Source: Streptomyces sp. NBC_00083
GTDB lineage: Bacteria > Actinomycetota > Actinomycetes > Streptomycetales > Streptomycetaceae
DNA: 64,000 nt
Assembly (NCBI RefSeq): GCF_026343295.1
Contig: NZ_JAPELY010000001.1
Span: forward strand, 2,170,001 to 2,234,000
Direction of reading: 5' to 3'
Shown here: positions 36,680 to 45,026 of the stretch, piece after piece
How positions within the stretch are numbered: the first letter of the stretch is position 1
Layout: the number at the start of each line of letters is the position of its first letter
Position numbers and translations under genes: made by a program
The notes under the pieces: model-generated
Told to the model about the DNA's origin: nothing
The model's input: the letters and a program-made list of their open reading frames with translations, nothing else
Database searches by the model: none

Positions 36680-37942
36680 ATGAGCACCTTCCAGGCCCCC
36701 AAGGGCACCTACGACCTGCTCCCGCCCGACTCGGCGACGTTCCTCGCCGTGCGCGAGGCGATCGCGGCGCCGCTGAAGAACTCCGGCTACGGCTACATCG
36801 AGACCCCCGGCTTCGAGAACGTCGACCTGTTCGCGCGAGGTGTCGGCGAGTCCACCGACATCGTCTCGAAGGAGATGTACGCCTTCGAGACCAAGGGCGG
36901 CGACCGGCTCGCGCTGCGCCCCGAGGGCACGGCCTCCGTGCTGCGCGCGGCCCTGGAGGCCAACCTGCACAAGGCGGGCAACCTCCCCGTCAAGCTCTGG
37001 TACTCGGGCTCGTACTACCGCTACGAGCGCCCGCAGAAGGGCCGCTACAGGCACTTCTCGCAGGTCGGTGCCGAGGCCATCGGCGCGGAGGACCCGGCGC
37101 TCGACGCCGAGATGATCATCCTGGCGGACCAGGCGTACCGCTCGCTCGGCCTGCGCGACTTCCGCATCCTGCTGAACTCGCTCGGCGACAAGGAGTGCCG
37201 CCCCGTCTACCGGGAGGCGCTCCAGACGTTCCTGCGCGGACTCGACCTCGACGCGGAGACGATCCGCCGCGCCGAGATCAACCCGCTGCGGGTCCTCGAC
37301 GACAAGCGCCCCGACGTGCAGAAGCAGCTCGTCGGCGCGCCGGTGCTGCGCGACTACCTGTGCGACGCGTGCAAGGCGTACCACGAGGAGGTGCGCGCGC
37401 TGGTCACGGCGGAGGGCGTCGCCTTCGAGGACGACGAGAAGCTGGTGCGCGGCCTGGACTACTACACCCGCACGACCTTCGAGTTCGTCCACGACGGCCT
37501 GGGCTCGCAGTCCGCGGTCGGCGGCGGCGGGCGCTACGACGGTCTCTCCGAGATGATCGGCGGCCCCGCGCTGCCGTCGGTGGGCTGGGCGCTCGGCGTG
37601 GACCGTACGGTCCTGGCCCTGGAGGCCGAGGGCGTCACCCTCGACATCCCCTCCGCCACCAGCGTGTTCGCGGTGCCGCTGGGCGAGGAGGCGCGGCGCG
37701 TGCTCTTCACCAAGGTGACGGAGCTGCGCCGGGCGGGCATCTCGGCCGACTTCAGCTTCGGCGGCAAGGGCCTGAAGGGCGCGATGAAGAACGCGAACCG
37801 CTCGGGCGCGCGCTTCACCCTGGTCGCCGGCGAGCGCGACCTCGCCGAGGGCGTGGTCCAGCTGAAGGACATGGAATCGGGCGAGCAGGGCCCGGTGCCG
37901 CTGGACGGCGTCCTGGACGCGGTCCGCCAGCGCCTGGCCTGA
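36680..37942 (+). CDS. hisS: Histidyl-tRNA synthetase
   Basis: The product (420 aa) is a class II synthetase. Visible features are motif 1 near residues 30-60, motif 2 ([23 protein letters not shown]), the histidine-specific [13 protein letters not shown], motif 3 (GGRYDGL and GWALGVDR) and the C-terminal anticodon-binding domain. Length is normal. The ATG starts the conserved [15 protein letters not shown]. Confidence 0.97.
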   Translation: MSTFQAPKGTYDLLPPDSATFLAVREAIAAPLKNSGYGYIETPGFENVDLFARGVGESTDIVSKEMYAFETKGGDRLALRPEGTASVLRAALEANLHKAGNLPVKLWYSGSYYRYERPQKGRYRHFSQVGAEAIGAEDPALDAEMIILADQAYRSLGLRDFRILLNSLGDKECRPVYREALQTFLRGLDLDAETIRRAEINPLRVLDDKRPDVQKQLVGAPVLRDYLCDACKAYHEEVRALVTAEGVAFEDDEKLVRGLDYYTRTTFEFVHDGLGSQSAVGGGGRYDGLSEMIGGPALPSVGWALGVDRTVLALEAEGVTLDIPSATSVFAVPLGEEARRVLFTKVTELRRAGISADFSFGGKGLKGAMKNANRSGARFTLVAGERDLAEGVVQLKDMESGEQGPVPLDGVLDAVRQRLA

Positions 37943-37954
37943 CGGCCGAGCGCC

Positions 37955-37984
37955 GCGCGGGGAGGCTCGCACAGCTCCCCGCGC
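37955..37984 (+). terminator. Hairpin terminator after hisS
   Basis: GCGCGGGGAG (37955-37964) pairs with CTCCCCGCGC (37975-37984) across a 10-base loop, 12 bases after the hisS stop. Confidence 0.7.
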
Positions 37985-38263
37985 CGCCGGTCTTCGGCCG
38001 GGTGCGGACCGTGCGTGGCTGGTCGCGCAGTTGCCCGCGCCCCCTGGCGGCGTCGATGCCGACATCGCCGTACCGCGTGCGAAGTCCGCGTACGTCAACC
38101 GCCAGTCCTGTCATGGCGAAGAGCGTCCCGCGCCGTCCTCGCTTCAGGGACCCTCGTGCGGACTTCCTTATGTCCATCGAACGGTGGACAGGGCGCCCCG
38201 TGCGGCAGAATGAGGCGGCGGCAGCACAGGACGACCACGATGACGGGATGACGGACCGGCGCT
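37985..38263. repeat. Intergenic region with one repeat fragment
   Basis: The hisS-VKOR gap has no gene. At 38009-38050 lies a degenerate copy of the GCTGGTCGCGCAGTT-CCCGCGCC module also seen at 33371-33414. The remainder (38051-38263) presumably holds the VKOR promoter, but no clear hexamers were found. Confidence 0.6.
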
Positions 38264-38902
38264 ATGACCACAACACTTGACGACGTCTCCTCCGACTCCG
38301 GCCACCGGGAGGTGAGCAGCGAGGGGGCGATCGGCGGCAGCCGTGCCTTCGCCTGGCTGCTCGTGATCACCGGCGCCGCCGGTGTGCTGGCGGCCTGGGT
38401 GATCACGCTCGACAAGTTCAAGCTCCTGGAGAACCCGAACTTCGTACCGGGGTGCAGCCTCAACCCGGTCGTGTCCTGCGGCAACATCATGAAGAGCGAC
38501 CAGGCGGCGGCCTTCGGGTTCCCGAACCCGATGCTGGGCCTGGTCACGTACGGCATCGTGGTCTGCGTCGGCATGAGCATCCTGGCGGGCGGCCGGTTCC
38601 GCCGCTGGTACTGGCTGACCCTCAACGCGGGCACCCTCTTCGGCGTCTGCTTCGTCAGCTGGCTCCAGTTCGAGTCGCTGTACCGGATCAACTCGCTCTG
38701 CCTGTGGTGCTGCCTGGCGTGGGTCGCCACGATCCTGATGTTCTGGTACGTGACCTCGTTCAACCTCCGCAAGGGCCTGCTGCCCGCGCCGCGTTGGGCG
38801 AAGAACTTCCTCGCGGAGTTCACCTGGGTCCTTCCGGTGCTGCACATCGGGATCATCGGCATGCTGATCCTCACCCGCTGGTGGGACTTCTGGACCAGCT
38901 GA
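38264..38902 (+). CDS. Vitamin K epoxide reductase (VKOR) family protein
   Basis: The product (212 aa) is a polytopic membrane protein. Its quinone-site CLWC (146-149) lies in a helix, and the loop cysteines C64 and C72 (GCSLNPVVSCG) shuttle electrons. In actinobacteria VKOR replaces DsbB, re-oxidising exported DsbA-like proteins. No thioredoxin domain is fused here. ATG start; the gene appears monocistronic. Confidence 0.92.
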   Translation: MTTTLDDVSSDSGHREVSSEGAIGGSRAFAWLLVITGAAGVLAAWVITLDKFKLLENPNFVPGCSLNPVVSCGNIMKSDQAAAFGFPNPMLGLVTYGIVVCVGMSILAGGRFRRWYWLTLNAGTLFGVCFVSWLQFESLYRINSLCLWCCLAWVATILMFWYVTSFNLRKGLLPAPRWAKNFLAEFTWVLPVLHIGIIGMLILTRWWDFWTS

Positions 38903-38980
38903 CCGCCGCCGGCCGGGCGGGGCGGCCGCCGTCGGCGCAGCCCGGCGGCGTTGTCAGTGGTGTGCCATAGGCTCGTGGAC

Positions 38981-40336
38981 GTGGAACCCGATCTCTTCAC
39001 CGCAGCCGCAGAGGACCGCCAGGAGAAAGACCCGGCGGGCAGCCCCCTGGCCGTACGGATGCGCCCGCGCGTCCTGGACGAGGTGGTCGGCCAGCAGCAC
39101 CTCCTGAAGCAGGGCTCGCCGCTGCGGCGGCTGGTGGGGGAGGGCGCGGGCGGCCCGGCCGGTCCGTCCTCGGTGATCCTGTGGGGCCCGCCGGGCACGG
39201 GCAAGACGACGCTCGCGTACGTGGTGTCCAAGGCCACCAACAAGCGGTTCGTGGAGCTCTCGGCGATCACCGCCGGGGTCAAGGAGGTCCGCGCGGTCAT
39301 CGACGGCGCGCGCCGGGCCATCGGCGGCTTCGGCAAGGAGACCGTCCTCTTCCTCGACGAGATCCACCGCTTCTCCAAGGCCCAGCAGGATTCCCTGCTC
39401 CCGGCGGTCGAGAACCGCTGGGTCACCCTGATCGCGGCGACCACGGAGAATCCGTACTTCTCGGTGATCTCCCCCCTGCTCTCCCGCTCCCTGCTGCTCA
39501 CGCTCGAACCGCTCACCGACGACGACCTGCGGGCCCTGATCCAGCGGGCCCTCGTCGAGGAGCGGGGCCTGGGCTCCGCGGTCACCCTGCCGTCGGACGC
39601 CGAGGCACACCTGCTGCGCATCGCGGGCGGCGACGCGCGCCGGGCGCTGACCGCGCTGGAGGCGGCGGCCGGTTCGGCCCTCGCCAAGTCGGAGCAGGAG
39701 ATCACGCTCCAGACGGTCGAGGAGACCGTCGACCGGGCGGCCGTCACCTACGACAAGGGCGGCGACCAGCACTACGACGTGGCGAGCGCGCTGATCAAGT
39801 CGATCCGCGGCTCCGACGTCGACGCGGCGCTGCACTATCTGGCCCGGATGATCGAAGCCGGAGAGGATCCCCGCTTCATCGCGCGCCGCCTGATCATCTC
39901 CGCGAGCGAGGACATCGGCCTGGCCGATCCGACGGCGCTGCCCACCGCCGTCGCGGCGGCCCAGGCGGTGGCGCTCATCGGCTTCCCCGAGGCCGCCCTG
40001 ACCCTGAGCCACGCCACGATCGCGCTGGCCCTCGCCCCGAAGTCCAACTCGGCGACCACGGCGATCGCCGCCGCGATGGAGGACGTGCGCAAGGGCCTCG
40101 CCGGCCCCGTCCCGCCCCATCTGCGGGACGGCCACTACAAGGGCGCGGCCAAGCTGGGGCACGCCCAGGGGTACGTGTATCCGCACGACGTGCCGGGCGC
40201 CATCGCCCCCCAGCAGTACGCCCCGGACGCGGTGGCGGACCGGCGCTACTACGAGCCGACGCGCTACGGAGCCGAGGCGCGGTACGCGGACGTGGTGGAG
40301 AAGGTGCGGGAGCGGCTCGGCCGGGGCGGCGAGTAG
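38981..40336 (+). CDS. rarA: Replication-associated recombination AAA ATPase RarA (MgsA)
   Basis: The product (451 aa) is an AAA+ clamp-loader-like ATPase acting at stalled forks. Walker A is [13 protein letters not shown], Walker B is [10 protein letters not shown], followed by [20 protein letters not shown] and the MgsA tetramerisation domain ([26 protein letters not shown]). The GTG at 38981 ([18 protein letters not shown]) starts the conserved protein, although the frame is open earlier. Confidence 0.93.
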   Translation: MEPDLFTAAAEDRQEKDPAGSPLAVRMRPRVLDEVVGQQHLLKQGSPLRRLVGEGAGGPAGPSSVILWGPPGTGKTTLAYVVSKATNKRFVELSAITAGVKEVRAVIDGARRAIGGFGKETVLFLDEIHRFSKAQQDSLLPAVENRWVTLIAATTENPYFSVISPLLSRSLLLTLEPLTDDDLRALIQRALVEERGLGSAVTLPSDAEAHLLRIAGGDARRALTALEAAAGSALAKSEQEITLQTVEETVDRAAVTYDKGGDQHYDVASALIKSIRGSDVDAALHYLARMIEAGEDPRFIARRLIISASEDIGLADPTALPTAVAAAQAVALIGFPEAALTLSHATIALALAPKSNSATTAIAAAMEDVRKGLAGPVPPHLRDGHYKGAAKLGHAQGYVYPHDVPGAIAPQQYAPDAVADRRYYEPTRYGAEARYADVVEKVRERLGRGGE

Positions 40337-40343
40337 CGCGGCC

Positions 40344-41198
40344 TCAGGTGGCCGCCGCCTCGAAGAGGCGGTGCAGGGCGCGGCGCAGCGCCGTGATGTC
40401 GTCCACCGGCTCGGGGAAGTCGAAGCGCGCGTCGAAGGTGTGGCCGTCGCTCCGGCCGAACCGCACCCGCAGTCCGAACCGGTCCAGCGCCAGCGGTGTG
40501 GCGCGTGCCACGCCTTCGCGCTCCACGAGCCCGCACAGCAGCCCGACCCGCTCGGCGTGGGCGGCGGCGAGGTGCTGGAGCAGCTCGGTCTCGTGCCGTA
40601 CCAGCGGATCGGGTGCGGCCGCGGCGAACTCCTCGGCGTCCACGGCGCTCGCGCCCCACAGGTCGTCCACGTAGGCGTCGCCCACTTCGAGGCGCAGCAT
40701 CACCCGGCCTGGGGCCGCCCGGCCGGGCACCAGGGTCAGCCAGCCGGAGACCCAGGCGCGGCCCCGGATACGGTGGGGGACGGAGACCGGAGCCACATCC
40801 GTGATCTCCAGGACCGCTCGCACCTCGTCGTCCTGCGCGTGCGTGGCGGCCCGCACGGCCGGGGAATCGGCGGGGAAGACGAGGAAGACGTCACCGTCGG
40901 GACCGACGCTGCGGACATCGGCCACGAGCTGCTCCGGACGGGGTGCCGTGAGGCCCGGTACGAGGAGCACCGCCGAGCAGGTACTCTGTACGAGAGTTCG
41001 TGTGCGCTCGGCTGCTGACGGCATCCGTGCGATTTCAAGTCCGCTGGGACGCGGCTGACCACGATCTGATCGGACCTCCGTCACGTGACCGGCCCCGTGC
41101 TTCGACTGGGGGCTGGTGGAGTCGGCCCCTCCCGCGGGAGCAGGGTCGCCCTTCTTCGTGTTGTCCGTGATGTGACTGGTGTTCCCCGGACGCGACAT
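40344..41198 (-). CDS. DUF2470 (HugZ-like) protein under an iron box
   Basis: The product (284 aa) has a split-barrel FMN/heme-binding-like domain (about 60-190) and a C-terminal DUF2470 domain (PLVRHETELLQHLAAAHAERV ... LALDRFGLRVRF, about 195-280), the pair found in HugZ-type heme-utilisation proteins. The ATG at 41198 has AAGGAGAT at ideal distance, so a 58-residue polar extension precedes the conserved MPSAAERTR. An internal ATG at 41024 has no such site. An iron box lies 15 bases upstream, so iron-repressed expression is likely. Heme binding is inference. Confidence 0.82.
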   Translation of the reverse strand: MSRPGNTSHITDNTKKGDPAPAGGADSTSPQSKHGAGHVTEVRSDRGQPRPSGLEIARMPSAAERTRTLVQSTCSAVLLVPGLTAPRPEQLVADVRSVGPDGDVFLVFPADSPAVRAATHAQDDEVRAVLEITDVAPVSVPHRIRGRAWVSGWLTLVPGRAAPGRVMLRLEVGDAYVDDLWGASAVDAEEFAAAAPDPLVRHETELLQHLAAAHAERVGLLCGLVEREGVARATPLALDRFGLRVRFGRSDGHTFDARFDFPEPVDDITALRRALHRLFEAAAT

Positions 41199-41212
41199 GC
41201 GATCTCCTTGAG

Positions 41213-41231
41213 TAAGGTGAGCCTAACCTAA
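41213..41231. promoter_or_regulatory. Iron box (DmdR/DtxR-type operator)
   Basis: The 19-base palindrome TAAGGTGAGCCTAACCTAA reads TTAGGTTAGGCTCACCTTA on the minus strand. As I recall the Streptomyces iron-box consensus (TTAGGTTAGGCTCACCTAA), 18 of 19 bases match. It sits in the 57-base gap between the divergent HugZ-like gene and rpsD. Confidence 0.85.
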
Positions 41232-41255
41232 CCCAACCATGGAGGTTTGGAGAAC

Positions 41256-41870
41256 GTGCCTAACCAGTCGCGTCCCAAGGTCAAGAAGTCTCGTGCGCTC
41301 GGCATCGCGCTGACGCCGAAGGCCGTCAAGTACTTCGAGGCCCGCCCCTACCCGCCGGGCGAGCACGGCCGTGGCCGCAAGCAGAACTCGGACTACAAGG
41401 TCCGTCTGCTCGAGAAGCAGCGTCTGCGCGCCCAGTACGACATCAGCGAGCGCCAGATGGCGCGTGCCTACGACCGCGCCAAGAAGGCCGAAGGCAAGAC
41501 GGGCGAGGCGCTGGTCGTCGAGCTCGAGCGCCGCCTCGACGCGCTGGTCCTGCGTTCGGGCATCGCCCGCACCATCTACCAGGCCCGCCAGATGGTCGTG
41601 CACGGTCACATCCAGGTCAACGGTGGCAAGGTCGACAAGCCGTCGTTCCGCGTCCGTCCCGACGACGTCGTGACGGTCCGCGAGCGCAGCCGCGAGAAGG
41701 TCCCCTTCCAGGTCGCCCGCGAGGGTGGCTACGCCGGCGAGGGCGAGACCCCGCGCTACCTCCAGGTGAACCTGAAGGCCCTGGCCTTCCGCCTGGACCG
41801 CGACCCGAACCGCAAGGAAATCCCGGTCATCTGCGACGAGCAGCTCGTCGTCGAGTACTACGCCCGCTGA
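41256..41870 (+). CDS. rpsD: 30S ribosomal protein S4
   Basis: The product (204 aa) is the primary 16S rRNA-binding protein S4. The N-terminal domain lacks the Zn-binding Cys cluster (zinc-independent form), and the S4 RNA-binding domain [20 protein letters not shown]...[13 protein letters not shown] is intact. The GTG at 41256 ([16 protein letters not shown]) matches the usual start and follows GGAG. It stands alone, not in an alpha-operon as in E. coli. Its upstream gap is shared with an iron box. Confidence 0.97.
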   Translation: MPNQSRPKVKKSRALGIALTPKAVKYFEARPYPPGEHGRGRKQNSDYKVRLLEKQRLRAQYDISERQMARAYDRAKKAEGKTGEALVVELERRLDALVLRSGIARTIYQARQMVVHGHIQVNGGKVDKPSFRVRPDDVVTVRERSREKVPFQVAREGGYAGEGETPRYLQVNLKALAFRLDRDPNRKEIPVICDEQLVVEYYAR

Positions 41871-41891
41871 TCACGGCGTAATACCGGAGCC

Positions 41892-44063
41892 TCAGCGCTT
41901 CAGCCCGCCGTCCCCCCGCTCCACTCGGAGCGGGAGGCGGCGGGCTTCCGCGTGTCCGGGCCCCTCGTGCTCGTGCGGCTGGGTGTCCTGACGGGGCGTC
42001 AACTCCCGTGCCCCCTCGGCCTCCCGGCCGCCGCCGAGCGCCCGTGCCACCGCCGCGTCCGCCTCGATTCCGGCACCCCGCCGCCGGTGCTCCTCGTACG
42101 CCGCGTCGCCGAGCCGCTCCCTCGTACGCTCCTCGCACAGCACGTGCGCCGCGTAGAAATAGGCCGAGCCGAACAGCGGCAGACCCACCGACGGCCAGAT
42201 CCGCTCGGCCGCGCCCTGGAGCACCGCCGCCTCCGCCGGATCCCCGGTGTCCACGGCCACGAGCGCCAGCATCTCCAGGCTGAGCACCGAACCCACCAGA
42301 TCGTGGAAGGCGTGGTTGACGGCGAGCGTCTCCCGCAGCAGCCGGCGCGCCCCCGCCGGATCGCCGCCGACCCAGGCCGCGTACCCGAGGACGTACTGCG
42401 CATAGGCGCGCGCCCAGCGCTCCCCGTGGTCGTCGCACACCTCGACGACCTGCTCGCAGACGGCGACGGCCTCGTCGAGACGGCCCCGGAAACCCACGGC
42501 CATCGCCAGCTCGACCTGGCCCATCAGCACATTGCTGTTGAGCTCCCCGACCTCCTCGTACCCGGCGAGCGCGGCACGCAGCAGCTCCTCGGCGCGCGGC
42601 ATGTCGTCGGTGACCAGGGCCAGACAGCCCGAGCGGTGCACGGCGTACGCCGCCGCCACCCGGTCGCCCCGCAGCTCCGCCTCCTCGCGGCACTCCTGCA
42701 ACGCGGCGATCGCCGCCACCGCGTCGCCCTGGAGCACCGCCACATAGCCGAGCACCCACAGCGCCTTCAGCCGTGAACTGTCGTGCTCGCCCTCGGCGTC
42801 CAGGACCTGCCCGAGCCAGTGCCGCCCCTCCGCGAGCCGCCCGCAGCCGACCCAGCAGAACCACAGCGTGCCCGCCAGGTACTGGGCCAGGTGCGCGTCC
42901 TCGGGCGAGGTGAGCGAGAACTCCATCGAGGCCCGCAGATTGGGCAGTTCGCTCTCCACCCGCGTCGCCACCTCGGCCTGGCGGGGGCTGAACCAGTCCA
43001 GCTCGCACCAGGTGGCGAGCCCCAGGTACCAGTCGCGATGGCGCCGGTGCACACGCTCCGCGTCCCCGGTCTCGGCCAGCCACTCGGCGCCGTACTCGCG
43101 GACCGTGTCGAGCAGGCGGTAGCGGACGCCCGCCGCGCCGTCCTCACGCGTCACGAGCGACTGGTCGATCAGCTCGCCGAGGACGTCGAGCACCTCCTCC
43201 TGCGGCAGGTCGGAGCCGACGCAGATGTACTCGACCGCCTCCAGATCGAAGGTGCCCGCGAACACCGAGAGCCGCGCCCACAGCAGCCGCTGCGCCGCCG
43301 TGCACAGTTCATGGCTCCAGCCGATGGTCGTGCGCAGCGTCTGATGGCGGGGGAGCGCGCCCCGCCCGCCGCCGGTGAGCAGCCGGAACCGGTCGTCGAG
43401 CCGGCGCAGGAGCTGTTCCACCGAGAGCGTGCCGAGCCGCCCCGCCGCCAGTTCGAGCGCGAGCGGAATCCCGTCGAGCCGGCGGCACAGCTCGGCGGCA
43501 GCGGTCTCGTGGCCCTGGACCGTCCGCTCCCCGGCCGAGGCGGCCCGCGCGCGCTCGGCGAACAGCGCCAGCGCGTCCGCCTCGTCCATCGGCGGCAGCG
43601 AGAAGACCTGCTCGCCCTCGATCCGCAGCGGCAGCCGCCCGGTGGCGAGCACCCGAAGCCCCGGGCAGCCCCGCATCAGCTCCCGTACGAGGTCGGCGCA
43701 GGCGTCCACCAGCTGCTCGAACCCGTCGACGACCAGCAGAAGTTCACGCTCCGCGAGATGGTCGAGCAGCAGCCGGCGCGGGGCGCGCGCCGTGTGGTCG
43801 GTCAGGCCGAGCGCATCGACGACCGCGTGGTCGAGCAGCCCGGGATCGTTCAGACAGGACAGCTCGACCAGCCGGACCCCATCGCAGTACCGTTCCTGCG
43901 CTGCCTCGCGTGCCGCGGCCCGCAGCGCGAGCCGCGTCTTGCCGACCCCGCCGACGCCGGTCACGGTGACCATGCGCGCATCGCGGAGCAGACGGTCGAG
44001 CCGGGCCAGATCTCGGTCTCGCCCGACGAAACGGTTCAACTCTGCGGGCAAATGGGAGCGCAT
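41892..44063 (-). CDS. STAND/NB-ARC ATPase with TPR-like repeats, no DNA-binding domain
   Basis: The product (723 aa) resembles AfsR/LuxR-associated ATPases. It has a P-loop TGVGGVGKTRLA (35-46), Walker B LLLVVDGFEQL (108-118), ATGRLPL, and DGIPLALELAAGRL (197-210). A winged helix follows near 260-330 (LSVFAGTFDLEAVEYICV) and TPR-like helices run from about 350 to 650. No SARP, LuxR or other effector is fused. Near residue 687 ELTPRQ resembles the first bases of a LuxR HTH, but the sequence then diverges into a 30-residue tail encoded partly by the rpsD terminator hairpin. ATG at 44063. Confidence 0.83.
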   Translation of the reverse strand: MRSHLPAELNRFVGRDRDLARLDRLLRDARMVTVTGVGGVGKTRLALRAAAREAAQERYCDGVRLVELSCLNDPGLLDHAVVDALGLTDHTARAPRRLLLDHLAERELLLVVDGFEQLVDACADLVRELMRGCPGLRVLATGRLPLRIEGEQVFSLPPMDEADALALFAERARAASAGERTVQGHETAAAELCRRLDGIPLALELAAGRLGTLSVEQLLRRLDDRFRLLTGGGRGALPRHQTLRTTIGWSHELCTAAQRLLWARLSVFAGTFDLEAVEYICVGSDLPQEEVLDVLGELIDQSLVTREDGAAGVRYRLLDTVREYGAEWLAETGDAERVHRRHRDWYLGLATWCELDWFSPRQAEVATRVESELPNLRASMEFSLTSPEDAHLAQYLAGTLWFCWVGCGRLAEGRHWLGQVLDAEGEHDSSRLKALWVLGYVAVLQGDAVAAIAALQECREEAELRGDRVAAAYAVHRSGCLALVTDDMPRAEELLRAALAGYEEVGELNSNVLMGQVELAMAVGFRGRLDEAVAVCEQVVEVCDDHGERWARAYAQYVLGYAAWVGGDPAGARRLLRETLAVNHAFHDLVGSVLSLEMLALVAVDTGDPAEAAVLQGAAERIWPSVGLPLFGSAYFYAAHVLCEERTRERLGDAAYEEHRRRGAGIEADAAVARALGGGREAEGARELTPRQDTQPHEHEGPGHAEARRLPLRVERGDGGLKR
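41902..41946. terminator. Large hairpin between rpsD and the STAND gene 3' end
   Basis: AGCCCGCCG (41902-41910) pairs with CGGCGGGCT (41938-41946), with a further inner stem CCCGCTCC/GGAGCGGG. It starts 31 bases after the rpsD stop. It is also inside the reading frame of the convergent ATPase gene, coding for its last residues. Confidence 0.75.
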
Positions 44064-44221
44064 GGAACACGCAGCGTACTCAAGGGTATGCACTGCGTAC
44101 AATCGGCTTGCGTAACTCCGCTTGTGGCGGCCCGGGATGCGGTACGGGAAGCGATCCCCGGCGCGATAGGCTCACAGGACGACTTTTTTCGAGTTCCGAC
44201 GGGTTGCGGGGAGCGGTGCAA

Positions 44222-44662
44222 GTGTCCGGTGGTGAGGTGGCCGGGATCCTGGTGGCCGTCTTCTGGGCGATCCTGGTGTCCTTCCTCGCGGTCGTGCTCG
44301 TGAGGCTGGCCCAGACGCTGAAGGCGACGACCAGACTGGTCGCGGACGTGACCGACCAGGCGATCCCCCTGCTCGCGGACGCCTCCACCGCGGTGCGCTC
44401 CGCCCAGACACAGCTGGCCCGGGTCGACGCCATCGCCTCGGACGTCCAGGAGGTCACCTCCAACGCGTCCGCGCTCTCCACCACCGTCGCCTCCACCTTC
44501 GGCGGCCCGCTGGTGAAGGTGGCCGCCTTCGGCTACGGAGTGCGCCGCGCGATCGGACGCAAGGGCGCCGCACCCGCCGACGAGCCGGCTCGGGCGAGCC
44601 GGCGGACCGTGATCGTCGGGCGGACCGTGCCGTCCGCGCGGCGCTCCAAGCGAAAGGGCTGA
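44222..44662 (+). CDS. DUF948 membrane protein
   Basis: The product (146 aa) begins with a membrane segment (GILVAVFWAILVSFLAVVLV). A helical stretch follows with regular polar heptads (TTRLVADVTDQAIPLLADAS..., QLARVDAIASDVQEVTSNAS) and then a basic tail. The pattern matches DUF948 and resembles methyl-accepting-like coiled coils. Function unknown. The GTG at 44222 follows GGGGAG and puts SGGEVAG at the N-terminus. It is co-transcribed with the next gene and alaS. Confidence 0.82.
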   Translation: MSGGEVAGILVAVFWAILVSFLAVVLVRLAQTLKATTRLVADVTDQAIPLLADASTAVRSAQTQLARVDAIASDVQEVTSNASALSTTVASTFGGPLVKVAAFGYGVRRAIGRKGAAPADEPARASRRTVIVGRTVPSARRSKRKG

Positions 44663-44669
44663 CGCTGCG

Positions 44670-45026
44670 ATGTTCCGCCGTACGTTCTGGTTCACCGCGG
44701 GCGCGGCCGCCGGAGTCTGGGCCACCACCAAGGTCAACCGCAAGCTGAGACAACTCACCCCCGAGAGCCTGGCCGCGCGCACCGCCGACAAGGCGGTCGA
44801 GGCCGGCCACCGGCTCAAGGACTTCGCCCTCGACATCAAGTCCGGCATGGCGCAGCGCGAGGCCGAACTCAACGACGTCCTGGGCATCGGCGAGAGCGAG
44901 GTGCGCGAACTCCCCGCGCAGCGCCGCCTCGTCGCCATCGAGACCGCACACGAGCGGTTCGGCAAGCAGCAGTACAGCAAAGAGCAGAACCCCAAGCATT
45001 CGTACGACCGGAATGAGGACCACTGA
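44670..45026 (+). CDS. DUF6167 small membrane-associated protein
   Basis: The product (118 aa) opens with [33 protein letters not shown], one hydrophobic stretch and a basic patch. A helical region with Lys/Glu follows, and the end is hydrophilic. It matches the DUF6167 family seen between DUF948 and alaS in actinobacteria. No function is known. Its stop overlaps the alaS ATG by one base, so it is translated from the alaS mRNA. Confidence 0.82.
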   Translation: MFRRTFWFTAGAAAGVWATTKVNRKLRQLTPESLAARTADKAVEAGHRLKDFALDIKSGMAQREAELNDVLGIGESEVRELPAQRRLVAIETAHERFGKQQYSKEQNPKHSYDRNEDH

